From Spinacia oleracea (taxonomy: Eukaryota > Streptophyta > Magnoliopsida > Caryophyllales > Amaranthaceae): 64,000 bases of DNA. Positions 45,543-57,961 of this stretch are shown one piece after another. Positions within the stretch are counted from its first letter, which is position 1; each line of letters starts with the position of its first letter. The stretch covers positions 53,567,042 through 53,631,041 of the forward strand of contig NC_079492.1 in assembly GCF_020520425.1 (NCBI RefSeq), written 5' to 3'. Made by a program: the position numbers and the translations under genes. Under the pieces are notes generated by a model, which was not told the DNA's origin, did no database searches, and saw only the letters and a list, made by a program, of their open reading frames with translations.

Positions 45543-46886
45543 ATGGCTGGGGGAAGATGGAAAAAGAAGTATGGCGTGGTGTCTTCTTCTAGTGAAGAAG
45601 AAGAAAACAGGGTTTCCTTGGGGAGGCCGACGGAAGCTTCTCCCGAGGTTGATGCTGAAGAGCGCTCGGGGGAGGAAGCTCGTGCTGGATCGAGCCGTGG
45701 GGCTGGTGTTACTGGCCGTTTTGCAGTTCGCCCTCTCTTTCCGAGGCGATGGGAGGAGGTTGATCCTTTGGGGAGGCTTGCGGCTCTCTTCGATGATAAA
45801 ACCGAGATCGCTGGTCCGAATGGTACGACAGTTGACGGAAAATGGTTGGTAAATACGAGGAAAGGGTATTACCATCGGCTGGCCGAAGATCTGTACGGTA
45901 TTCAGTATGCCTTGGGTTACTGGTGCGAGCTTCAGACCCAAAAGAATGCGAGGGTGCGTCCTCCTCCTGGTCATATTGCTGTATACCTCCATCACTTTGA
46001 CTACGGACTTCGGTTCCCCATGGATCCGTTCATCGCTCGCGTGCTGGAGGAGTACAACATTTCATTGGCTCAGTTGACGCCGAAGTCCATGCGTTACATT
46101 ATAGGGTACCGTTGGATGTGTGACTTCCTCGGCTACGAGCCATCTATTGAAGTTTACAAAGAGATGCATGAGCTCGTGAGGAACTCGAACGCTAAAGCTG
46201 GTTGGTGGGCTATAAACAACAAAAATAAACGGAAAGGCGAGACCCTATACATGACCTCGTATCCGTACGTTTCCTCGGTCCATGAGTGGAAGAAGTAGTG
46301 GCTCTTGGTTCGAGTGCCTGCGGATCCGAAGCACCCTAACTACTATTCGCCTCCGAAGTGGTTCGTGAGGGTGGATCCGTCGATGTCGAGGGTCGGACTT
46401 ATCGATCCGAGGAATACGGATCACACTGTGCAGTTGGAGTGGTTCAAGGCGAAGACATCTCGGGAGCCTGAGTATTGGCTCCCGAACTTGCATTACACCA
46501 CTCAGGAGGCCATCCTCGCTGCTGTCGGTCTCAGTAGGATCTATGACAGGGGTGAGATTTTTTATGCTGAGATCGTGCTTCAGTTGAGGTGTTTGCCTCC
46601 CTATTTTTGGTGCTTTTAGATCTAATCTTTTGTTTTTCTTTTTCGTGTAGAGCAAGGTGAAAGAGCTATCGTTCCCGAGGTGCTGGGCTATAAGTCTGAC
46701 GGTGGCGAGGTCCTTTTTCGTTGCCCGCCGTACAACTTTAAGAAGCAAAATCCTCGGCAACCGAAGCCAGAGGATCACCATTTCTCGGCTCACGCTCTCG
46801 CGCATCTTAGCGACGTTCGGGCTGATCCTTGGGATTCTAGGAATCCTGGAGAGGCGGTTCCGAGGCGGACCGTTCTTCCTGAATTA
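45543..46886 (+). pseudogene. Transposon-derived gene of the 'putative gypsy-type transposon' kind, first two exons
   Basis: Exons 45543-46551 and 46651-46886 join in phase; two more exons follow after the Copia insertion (57344-57415 and from 57497). The N-terminus is low-complexity and acidic (MAGGRWKKKYGVVSSSSEEE). The core GHIAVYLHHFDYGLRFPMDP, FIARVLEEYNISLAQLTPKS and GYRWMCDFLGYEPSIEVYKE resembles Pfam PF04195, a family of uncertain role found in plant mobile elements. The later part is Lys/Ser-rich. Fossil: two insertions split it and it has about one further break. No reverse transcriptase or transposase is visible nearby, so its parent element is unclear. Confidence 0.65.
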
Positions 46887-46894
46887 GTAAGTAC

Positions 46895-48289
46895 TGAAGG
46901 AAATAATGCCCTTGGTCCAAGTATGCATTCAATGTTAAGTCTAATAAATGCGGTTCAGTATTAATTAACAAGTTAATAATTCAGTGAGATCAAGTGAGCT
47001 GAATGCCTAGCTAGAGGCCGCTTCAGTTCAAGTGGAATTAATGATATTAATCCACAGCTTACTCTTGACTGAACCCGTAGGGTCACACAAATAGTACGTA
47101 AACGGATCAAGTATTTAATGGCATTAAATACTCCATCTATGGATATTCGGAATCGACGGATCTTGGTTTCAGTGGGAGCTGAGATCGTCACAGGCAAGAA
47201 ATGAATACTCCGGAAACGATGATATTGCCGGAAACGGAAATATGGATCGTATCGGAAATATAAATATTATCCAAGTCGTAGATGTTGCCGGAAACGGAAA
47301 CATGGTACGTATCGGAAAATATTATCGTAAATGGAAATATTGCCGGAATCGGAAATATTGCCGGAAACGGAAATATTATCAGAATCGGAAATATTATCGG
47401 AATCAGAAAATAATTCCGGAAACGGAAATATTAAATATTTGTTCGAAACGGAAATTGATTCCAGAATCGGAAATATTGAATATTGTTCGTATCGGAAATG
47501 AATTCCGGAATCGGGAAATTAATCGGAAGCGTATCGTACGAATTAGCATCGGACGAGGCCTGCCAGACGAAGGCCCAGCACGAAGCCGGGCCATCGCCCA
47601 GCAAGCCAGCGCGCCACAAACGCACCAGCCAAGGCTGCGCCAGGCCCACCGCAAGGCAGCCCCAGCGCGCGCCAAGGCTACGACAGCGTGTGGGCTTGCG
47701 GCAGTGGGCTGCGAGCTAGCGGGCTGCGCGCGCGCGCATGGCGCCCCTCGTGGGCTGCTGTGTGTGCGTGTGTGTTTGTGTGCTACTCGAATCCTAAAGC
47801 TACCGGGATTTGTCATATGATTAAATCTAATCCTAAAAGATTTAGTTTATTTAATTAGAGTCCTAGTAGGATTATAATTAAATAAATTAGTATCCTAATA
47901 GGATTCCAAATCCTTTTCCATAACTCTATAAATAGGTGCCTAGGGTCACATATTTACATCGAGCATTCAAGTATTCAAAGTGAGTTTTTGAGAGCAAAAT
48001 TCAATCATACAATTGCCTATAAAGTGCCGAAAATTCTAAGTACCTTAAGGGCGATTCTAGTTGGTCAATCTTAAGGCGGATCCGGACGTGTTGTGGACTA
48101 TCTACGGAGGGACGACACTTGGAGTCCTAAAGACTTGTTCTTGTTCGGTTCGGGCGCAGCTAGGGAGGGCACGCAACAAAGAGTATGCATCTAAACTATG
48201 CTAAATGATTATGTGTAAATAATATGTTTTCCTGGCTTTATGGTTTTTCCGCATGGTTTATGAATTGTCATATGTATCATAACCTAACA
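46895..48289 (+). repeat. 5' LTR of the non-autonomous Copia element
   Basis: TGAAGGAAATAATGCCC to AACCTAACA, 1395 bp, with the same blocks as the 1340-bp LTRs plus extra GC-rich sequence (47560-47760). The TATA box CTATAAATA lies at about 47926-47934. Confidence 0.92.
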
Positions 48290-51000
48290 GTGGTATCAGA
48301 GTCTCTTATTATTTTCATAATCTAAAATTGCATGAACATGGTTAAATATTACAAATTTGCAAGAATTAAAAGGGGTGATTAATTTTCGTAATTGTTAATT
48401 AATTGCAAATTGCGTTTATTTAATTATACGTACGCAATTTTTCGGCAGTTTCTTCGTTACTCATCCAAATCGAGTGATTTTTGTGTCAATTCCGCATGTA
48501 AAAGGCATTCTAAAATTCGAAGCCTAACTATGACTTTTTGGAGGTTTTAGTTTTTCGAATGCAAAATTTCGTAAATTTAAGATGTTAAATTAAATATTTG
48601 CGATTCTTGTTGATAAATCTTGAATTTTTGATTGACCTACTGTATATGTTTAACAAGTTTGAATGCCTAGCCTTGTTAATTATGCAATCTAATTTGTAAT
48701 TATGATTAATTTGTTGAAAATTAGAATAATTTAGAATTAATTTGATTTTCATAATTAATTATAATTTAATTAGATACCTATGATTAAAAACCACCATAAA
48801 AATTGTAAATTTATGTTAAATTTTAAATTTTTATGACCTAGACTTGAATCCATGTTAATCGGAAATCAATTGAATAATAAATTTTCGATTTTTCGCCCTA
48901 AAATTATGAAATTATTATTATTTATTAATTTGTCATTAATTTTAAATATAAATTTTAAATTTTATGCGATTCGCTCATATAACTTGCACGCACAAAGCAA
49001 TGGACGCTACGTGTTAACCTTAAGGGGTGTTGTATAGTGCGGGCATGTGACGACGAGCAAGGGAGCTCGTCGCCCATGCGGTACGAATGCAATGAGCAAG
49101 GCCATGGTGCACGAGCACAAGGCAGCAGCCCTGCCTTGTGTCGTGGGCTGTGTGCAATGGGCGAATGGGCGAGGGCGAGAGCAAGGCCGAGCAGTCGCGT
49201 GTGGGCAGCAAGCGAGCTGCGCCACAGCGCGCACTGCCTCGCGCAAGCGTGGGGAGCCTCGCGCGCAGCGAGCGTAAGCTCGCGTGCCACGAGTGCTACG
49301 CCCAGCGTCGATGCCTCGCGCGCAGCGAGCGCCAGCTAGCATACTGCTGCCTCGTGCGATGAGCACAAGCTCGCGTGCGGGAAAGGCAGGCGCGCAGCGA
49401 GCGATGGCTCGCATGGATCGAGCGCTGGCGAGCGCGCGCAGCGAGCGATGGCTCGCATGGATCGAGCGCTGGCGAGCGAGCGCAGCGAGCGATGGCTTGC
49501 GTGCATCAAGTGCTGGCGCGCGCAGCGAGCACCAGCTCGCGTGATGCCTTGCGAAGGAGAGCAGCAGCAGCGATGCGACGCAGCGCATGGGCTGCGCGCA
49601 CATGGCCAGCGATGGCTGTGTGCGTGTGGCCCATGGGCGTGCGTTGCGTGGGGTTGTTGCGTTGCGATTAGATCATTTTGAAATTTTAATTTGAAATTTT
49701 CAGTTTACGTAATTTTAATTAATTTTAAAATTAATAATTTAAATTATTTTCTTGGATTTTAATTTTGAATATTGTAATTATAATAAATTTTATTTATTCT
49801 AATTATTTTACCAAAATTAAAATCATGAATTAATTTTAATACGACTGAAATTAAATTAAATTTATGGATTCAATTATAAATTTATATGAGCTTTAAATTT
49901 TAATTAAATTTGTATGTTTCCGGTTAGACTAGAAATACATTTTTATGTTTAAAATTAGTAAAGCATATGAATTTATTGGTTTAAGTGGGAGCCCTTTTAG
50001 TCATAAACTCTTGATTAGGTCTACAAATCCTTAAGGTTAAAACAACTTGATTAGAATTCATAAGGACCGAATAATTGGTAGATTATTGGTGCCCTTGATT
50101 AATTGCTGCAAATGTTTACGTGATGCATAATGTGTTTTACTAACCAGCTATGTGGGCCATTCATGATAATGAATGGGTGAATGGTATATATTGTATATGT
50201 ACTGTTTTGCAGGTTATGAAGTGACTAGTATGGCCCAAATAGGATAGAAAATATGGTCTGCGTACCATTAATTTGAATGTAATTGGTCTAAAGTACCAAA
50301 GTTGTTTTTCAATTCAAATATGGTCTGCGTACCATCAAATAGTTGTAATTAGCTTTAATTATAGCTTATCCTATTTGAAGAAAATGGTGCCTCCCACGGA
50401 GATTTTCAAGACGGACTTTGAAGTTAAAGCTTCAAGATGAAGTCGGGCCATACTAGATCACATTTATCTTATGCATGTTTTAAGTTATTTATTGCTTTTA
50501 AATATGTCTTAAAATGCATGAGGGCGCGGCTTGATTATGTTGCATGATTAAGGATTTTAGTTCACTTAAAATCTAACCAACATAGTAAGAGCCTTAAGTT
50601 CCAAACTTAAAAATTGAGTTAAAAGGTGCCATGCCAAAATATACACTTGCTTGGATATCCTTTACATCAATCTAGTAATAGTTTTCGCTCAGCGAGGTGT
50701 TACTTATTGGTCCTAAAGGGGCAAGATACACAAATAATTGTGAGTACACGTTAGTTTTGGTGAAACTCAACGATATAAGTAAGGAGTCCTTTTATGTCGT
50801 GGCAAAATCGATAGGTTTACCTAATAAGTTCTTAGACGTACCTATCAACCAAGAGTAGTTTCTAGACTATTAGCAAAAGGCTTTTGCTTACCTAAAATGT
50901 TTTAGAATTGAGTCGACAAACTGTGCTTAATTCTTCAATGGTTTTAGGGTCTTGGAATCATTTTATTCACACCTGCCGGAACACATAATTCGAATAAAAT
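48290..51000 (+). other. Leader of the non-autonomous Copia element with a GC-rich repeat island
   Basis: Same layout as the leader at 17974: an A/T-rich start, a GC-rich island (49020-49660) with units such as GCAGCGAGCGATGGCTCGCA, then A/T-rich sequence to about 51000. A 55-bp unit (ATGGATCGAGCGCTGGCGAG and flanks) is repeated at 49412 and 49456. No gene assigned. Confidence 0.75.
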
Positions 51001-54000
51001 GCTAATGACTTGTTTAAATTGCATGATTGCTTTAATTTCAAGTTATTATTCATGATAAATGTTTAGACTTTGCATGCTTCAATGTATGTTTTAATTATCT
51101 TTTATAATTAAATATCTTGCACTGCAATAAATTCTTTTAGAAAGGTAACAGTAAATTTCCTCCATTGGTAGTGAATCCAAGAACGATTCACGGAAATGAG
51201 AGAAAGTGAGCAATTTAAAATGTACGTTTCTTATATCGACTTTTATGGTTGTTTTCGAATATCAAAGTCGAATGGCAAACCGATTGGTGCTTCTGAATTC
51301 AAAATACAATGTAGTTTTGAGATCATAAAGCATTGAGTTTAAACGCTCAGCTTTACCAATGGTTAACAACCTAATATCTTTGTCCATTTAATTCTCGAAT
51401 GAGTCTAGTCCCTAGACATTCGAATAGATCGATACTTAGAGAACTTTAGAAGCTTCTGGTAAGATCATCTAGTTGAAACAAAATATTCAACATAAATTAA
51501 AATGGTAAAGAACCTTGTTGGTGACATTGGACATGTCTAGTCAACACTAAAGAATTCAATTCTTAAGACTATAAAAAAGGGTACAAGAAATAGGAAAACA
51601 AAGGAACAAATGAAAGGAATTTATAATTCCGTTTCTACCTATAAGTTTATGTTTAAAGAGAAGTGACCTAGGAATCAAACTTCCTTGGTATCATATACCG
51701 CTTGAGGTTCTTACTTCGGTAATAACTCAAATAATGGAAGCTAGGATACACTAATGACCTACAAGTGGGAAATGAAGCATGGCAATGCTACATTAGTTGT
51801 AGGGTCATCTAGTTTGTTTTAAGTCCTTTCAAAGGCTGGAACTTAATGGCTATTTTGTTCCATAATCAGCATACCTAAATTTCTGTTTTTCAAACACAGA
51901 AAGACTCACATTCAAGAAAAACAAAAACAATGTTTGTTTGTTTATTTGAGTGAAATGGTCAATTACGGGTTGAGTCAATATGCTTGATTAAAACAAACAA
52001 CTCTTTAACAATAAAAACTTTACTAGGTTCAAATCAACCCCTTGATTTGAGTTCCACTAATCTTTGGCATTGTTGCTTAGACCATATCAACAAGTTAACA
52101 TTCAAAAGCTCTATTTTGATGGACTTTTGAAAGTTCATTGATTTCTAGATCAATTTAAGACGACTAGTCTTACTTGTTGAAAGTAACAAAAGATATGAAC
52201 TATTGTTAGAACGCCTAGACAATAGAGTTCAAAGCTAAAGAAAGATTTTATGACTTTATTATTTCACATGGATTTGAGTGAATATAGGTTTATTTACTCA
52301 AATGTGATATAAGTTGAATCTGTTTGGCTAGTTCAAAGATTCAGAAGTATAAAATCCACTTGGCAAGAAATCATAAAGATCTAGGTTAGATCATGTTGAT
52401 GATTACTTGAGACCAAATATGATCATCAATGATTATGTGTTGTAATTTCACAATCTAGGTCCATAAGATATGGAATATCTTAGTTGGAATAATCGAAGTC
52501 AATTAGTACTTGATTCGATTAATGATGAATCATAAAGACTTTTCCTATAATTTCTAAAACAAAATGCTCAACTACCACCAAACTAAACCAAATTCGTCAA
52601 AGCTATTGAAAAGTAATTTCAGGATATCTTTTCAATTATATATATCTAAAGAGTTGCTAAACTCAGTGGGAGCTTAGTGTTTGTTATTCAACAAACTAAG
52701 GCCCAAGTCTAGATATATGTTTCATTGTGATTTATTCAAATGAGACACAAGGGTATTGTTTCTACCACGAATTTTTGAGAACATAATGTTTGTTTGCTCG
52801 AAATAATGTCCTTTTGGAGATTCGTTTCCAAAATGACAAGTGGGAGAAAATATACCTCGAAAGTCTTCGAGGCGAACAACAAACATAAACGGACATTCCG
52901 GAGGCTTTTCGAAGTGCTTCAGAAATTCCGAACTTATTCTTTAAGGACTTTAGAAGTGGCTTTAAAGAATAGACATCTCTTAGAAGACTTTACAAGTGCT
53001 TCAAGGAGAACAGAATATTCAAAGGACTTTCAAGTGGCTATTGATATTCTATTGTTTGATGTTCTATACCCAAGTAGGCATAGAGTTCAAATCACTGAAA
53101 CTATGAGATTCTTCTTTTAGATAGTAAAGAAACATAGAGTTCTGGTCAATGAAACTATGAGATTCTTCTATTAGATAGTGAAGAAACCTACAACTTGCAG
53201 TCAAACTATTATCATGTAGATTAATGAGTTTGTGACTTGTAAGAAAGCTATGACGAAACCTAGATTCCCTAAAATGGTTAGAGGCCATATATAGACTCAA
53301 ATGTTTTAAATGGTTAGAGGCCATAAAACATACTCAATGTTTTGATGACAAAATTGAAATTTTGTTGATTTGCAAGAATAGGTTCACACCTATTGGTTGC
53401 AAGTTTGTTTTAAGGATAAAAACCATCAAACATGAAATTGTGTTCACAACACAAAGCTAGATTAGTTGCTAAAAGGTTACAAGCAAATTCACGGTGTGGA
53501 TTGTGTTGAAACCTCATGCATAATCGTAATGCTCAAGTCTATAATTCAAGAAATGATTGCATATTGGTACATATAGCAATTGGATGACAAAACGTATTCC
53601 TCAATCAAATGTTGGAATAAACTATGTACATGATATGTCATAGGATTTGTGGATCCAAATAAATGCTTGAAAAGGAATGCTAACTTATGAAATCTAAGTA
53701 CAGATTTAAGCAAGCAATTGGGAATTGGAACTGTATTTTAGTGAAGCTAATAAGCATTTTAGTTTCATAAAATATACATGATTCTTATAGATATATAAGA
53801 AGTTTAGTGGGAGTACGTAAAACTTATTTGGTCCTATGTGTATCACACATATCTCTCTATTGTGAAATAACATTCAAATGCTAATGACTTAGGTTTGAAA
53901 TTATTCATCAATGATGGACCAAGGCGAAACTTAGTACATACTGGGTATTAAGATCTATTTACAAAGATCTTATGATATTGTTTAGTAATGGCATTTACTA

Positions 54001-55080
54001 AATCAAACACGAAAGACTCCATTGGAGATATTCGATCCATATGAATAAATCTAAGTAATGAATGTTTGAACTATGTATAAGCATTTACTAAGTTAAACAT
54101 CAAAGAATCTAATGAGATTCTTCACCTATATTATATGTCAAAGAATTTAGTTGGATTCAGTATCTACTGTAACTGAATGAGCTAAAGTTACATGAATAGA
54201 ATTCAATTGGGAATTATTCTGCAAAAGAATTTATCATGTATATAATATAATATGAGGATCGCCAAAAACGTATCGTATGACTTTAGGCATGACGAACATA
54301 TACCAATCTCTATTGATCTAAGTGAAGATCAACTAGATTGAGATCAAGAACACTTATGGTACTTGAAAAGGTACATAGGAATAGTTCTTGATTCAAGGAA
54401 ATAAAGATATGCTAAATATTGATGCTACACGCATAAACACTGGCAAAGGATCAAGCAAGACCCTTTGGAGTTAACCATTGACAAGGACGAGCTAAAGAGC
54501 ATCGTGTTTTGAAATGGCAACATGGATTGAAGACCATGAGTTGTTGCGTGGGAAATTAAAATAATAATTTCTATGTTCTAAGATATAGTTGGAGAGTCTT
54601 CCACATATTTGTGAACTGCTTGGATAAGTAGATCCAAACAAAGCATCACTAGCAACCTATACAGTTGAAGTAAAAGTACTTATTGCCTAAGAAGCAATAA
54701 AACAGAGTTGTTTATATTAATGAGTTCTTCATTGAACTTGGGAAGATCACATGTCTGTTGACTTAATGGTTCTTCATTGCAAAATGCGTAGTACCACTAA
54801 TGTAGCAAGAAAGACTAGATCACAAAATAAACATACTCAAAAGATCTTATCATCATATCTCGAAGAACATTCGATGAAAAGGATATTAAGATTGGCAAAG
54901 CATGATAACTAAACCTATGCAACAAGTGAGAAGCAACACTTACATTGTAGCACTGGAAATCAAGCATAGCTTTGAAATTCCATGAACTGTTTAGAAGATG
55001 GGTTTGAGGCCCATGGTTGTAAAACATTGGGGTTGAACATTTATCATATATGAAATGTATTTTCATATTCCATTTAATCT
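51001..55080 (+). pseudogene. Decayed Copia coding region
   Basis: Only short matches to the intact gag-pol remain, for example CCAAAATGACAAGTGGGAGA at about 52829 and ACAAGCAAATTCACGGTGTGG at about 53478. They occur in the same order as in the complete copy, so this is one ancestral gag-pol worn beyond coding. Breaks are too many to count. Confidence 0.75.
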
Positions 55081-55843
55081 TGGTTTAGTATTAAATGATG
55101 AGTCCCTTCAATTTGACGATATATTCAAGATAGACTGTCAGGACCAGTCCTGTGACTAAGAAATGTCTATCAAGTGAACTTGAATGTCAAAGGTTGAAAA
55201 TGGTCCCTAGTCGGAGTTTTCTATAAAATTGGACGCATAGAAAACGTTAGACGACTAGAATGCAAGATGACTAGTAGTTCTGTTTCTTGAACTATGTGGA
55301 CATGGCAATGTCATAATCATTTGCATAGATACTTACTTTGGGAAGACTAGTATCGGACAAGACCTATGAAACTTTACTGTAAGAGATGAAAATCTGTCAT
55401 AAGTAAATTTCATTAAAGTTATTAGACACTAAATCCTCAATACCTGAGTGATTTGAGATTACTTGTTTGAGAACTGGTTGCTTTGACGTTGACCAACCGT
55501 CGCACCGTAAAAGGAGGCTATAAAGGCAACGCTCAGGTAATCACCTATCAAACGAAGTCTAATCTCAAGATCGCAAGATTGGGATTGTCCTCCCATAATT
55601 CAGGATGAGATGCTTAAAAGTTGTACAAGGCCACTCGGAGAGCTAGAAACTGTGAAATGCATGGCCGTGCTCGGATGAATCATAGGCTATGATTATCTGT
55701 TTATTTGATCAGTTGAACTCTGAAACCGAGAAACACCTCTGGACATAATAAGGATGACAACTCTTACCTTATGTTCAAGAGCAAGCATCGAGCGACAAAG
55801 GAATTAGGAAATGCACACTTGTCCCTAAGGACAAGTGGGAGAC

Positions 55844-57238
55844 TGAAGGAAATAATGCCCTTGGTCCAAGTATGCATTCAATGTTAAGTCTAATAAATGC
55901 GGTTCAGTATTAATTAACAAGTTAATAATTCAGTGAGATCAAGTGAGCTGAATGCCTAGCTAGAGGCCGCTTCAGTTCAAGTGGAATTAATGATATTAAT
56001 CCACAGCTTACTCTTGACTGAACCCGTAGGGTCACACAAATAGTACGTAAACGGATCAAGTATTTAATGGCATTAAATACTCCATCTATGGATATTCGGA
56101 ATCGACGGATCTTGGTTTCAGTGGGAGCTGAGATCGTCACAGGCAAGAAATGAATACTCCGGAAACGATGATATTGCCGGAAACGGAAATATGGATCGTA
56201 TCGGAAATATAAATATTATCCAAGTCGTAGATATTGCCGGAAACGGAAACATGGTACGTATCGGAAAATATTATCGGAAATGGAAATATTGCCGGAATCG
56301 GAAATATTGCCGGAAACGGAAATATTGTCAGAATCGGAAATATTATCGGAATCGGAAAATAATTCCGGAAACGGAAATATTAAATATTTGTTCGAAACGG
56401 AAATTGATTCCGGAATCGGAAATATTGAATATTGTTCGTATCGGAAATGAATTCCGGAATCGGGAAATTAATCGGAAGCGTATCGTACGAATTAGCATCG
56501 GACGAGGCCTGCCAGACGAAGGCCCAACACGAAGCCCGGCCATCGCCCAGCAAGCCAGCGCGCCACAAACGCACCAGCCAAGGCTGCGCCAGGCCCACCG
56601 CAAGGCAGGCCCAGCGCGCGCCAAGGCTACGGCAGCGTGTGGGCTTGCGGCAGTGGGCTGCGAGCTCGCGGGCTGCGCGCGCGCGCATGGCGCCCCTCGT
56701 GGGCTGCTGTGCGTGCGTGTGTGTTTGTGTGCTACTCGAATCCTAAAGCTACCGGGATTTGTCATATGATTAAATCTAATCCTAAAAGATTTAGTTTATT
56801 TAATTAGAGTCCTAGTAGGATTATAATTAAATAAATTAGTATCCTAATAGGATTCCAAATCCTTTTCCATAACTCTATAAATAGGTGCCTAGGGTCACAT
56901 ATTTACATCGAGCATTCAAGTATTCAAAGTGAGTTTTTGAGAGCAAAATTCAATCATACAATTGCCTATAAAGTGCCGAAAATTCTAAGTACCTTAAGGG
57001 CGATTCTAGTTGGTCAATCTTAAGGCGGATCCGGACGTGCTGTGGACTATCTACGGAGGGACGACACTTGGAGTTCTAAAGACTTGTTATTGTTCGGTTC
57101 GGGCGCAGCTAGGGAGGGCACGCAACAAAGAGTATGCATCTAAACTATGCTAAATGATTATGTGTAAATAATATGTTTTCCTGGCTTTATCGTTTTTCCG
57201 CATGATTTATGAATTGTCATATGTATCATAACCTAACA
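55844..57238 (+). repeat. 3' LTR of the non-autonomous Copia element
   Basis: Same length as its 5' partner. The polypurine tract (GGACAAGTGGGAGAC) lies directly upstream. The conserved 3' tail (about 55085-55843) matches 33270-34029. Confidence 0.92.
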
Positions 57239-57343
57239 AGTACCTCTGATCCGATAACAATATTTGATTGAATTCTTTGTTTTCGGATCCGTGTCTTCCG
57301 TTGTCGCGGTTTGAGTCTCATTTTTACCCTCTCTACCTTTCAG

Positions 57344-57961
57344 GGGCCTGAGGCAACAACTATTTCTCCTATTGTCTCGTCTGCTTCATCTCCTCCTTCT
57401 CTCGCTGTGCCCGAAGTAAGCAGTGTTTCATTTTTGTTTTAAATTTGTCTTTTCGTTGACCCATTCTGATGCTCTGCTTTTTTTGGTGGCTTTTAGGAGA
57501 GGAAGAAGTCGAGGAAGAGAAAGACTTTAGAGGAGAGGTCTTCTCCAAAAAGGAAGAAGGTTTCTAAGGAGAAATCTCCTTCGAAATCGAAGAGGAAGAC
57601 TTCTTCATCTTCAGGGAAGGTAACTCCTCGTCCCGAAGTTCTCAAATTTTTAAGTCGTCGTCCTCATCTTACTGAGGAGCGCATTCGAGAGGTTATTGGT
57701 GAAGATCCACGTCTTTCCAAAGCGGGTGAGAGTTATCTTGCAGAGCAACGGGAGCGAGAAATGGGTCCACCACCGAGCCTTTGCAATCTCCTGCCCTTTC
57801 CCGGCCAGAAGCTGAAAAGCGTGGCGGTATTGGTGGGAAGCGAACCAGTGGACCAAACTTTGGTCAAGGAGACTCCCATTCCTTCTCCGCTGAAGCCGTT
57901 TCCCTCTTTAGGAGTGATAGTCGAGGATATCACTCACGAGGTGGAGGCTTTCGAGGCTGAT
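57344..57961 (+). pseudogene. Transposon-derived gene, third and fourth exons
   Basis: Exon 57344-57415 (GPEATTISPIVSSASSPPSL) and exon 57497-57961 (ERKKSRKRKTLEERSSPKRK, then LSRRPHLTEERIREVIGEDP). Both keep the phase of the exons before the Copia insertion. The long basic Lys/Ser stretch looks like a nuclear localisation region. The last exon stops where the Gypsy LTR begins at 57962; its continuation is not in the window. Confidence 0.6.

Larger units (their letters stand above)
46895..57238 (+). mobile_element. Non-autonomous Copia element with intact LTRs and a decayed interior
   Basis: 10.3 kb, flanked by perfect 5-bp repeats AGTAC (46890-46894 and 57239-57243). Both LTRs are 1395 bp and nearly identical by eye, so the insertion is young. 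The primer site TGGTATCAGAG (from 48291), the long leader and the 3' tail match the family of the 16.6-35.4 kb element. The coding part (about 51000-55080) keeps only scattered recognisable pieces of gag-pol, with very many breaks. It therefore probably moved using proteins from an autonomous relative. Confidence 0.88.
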
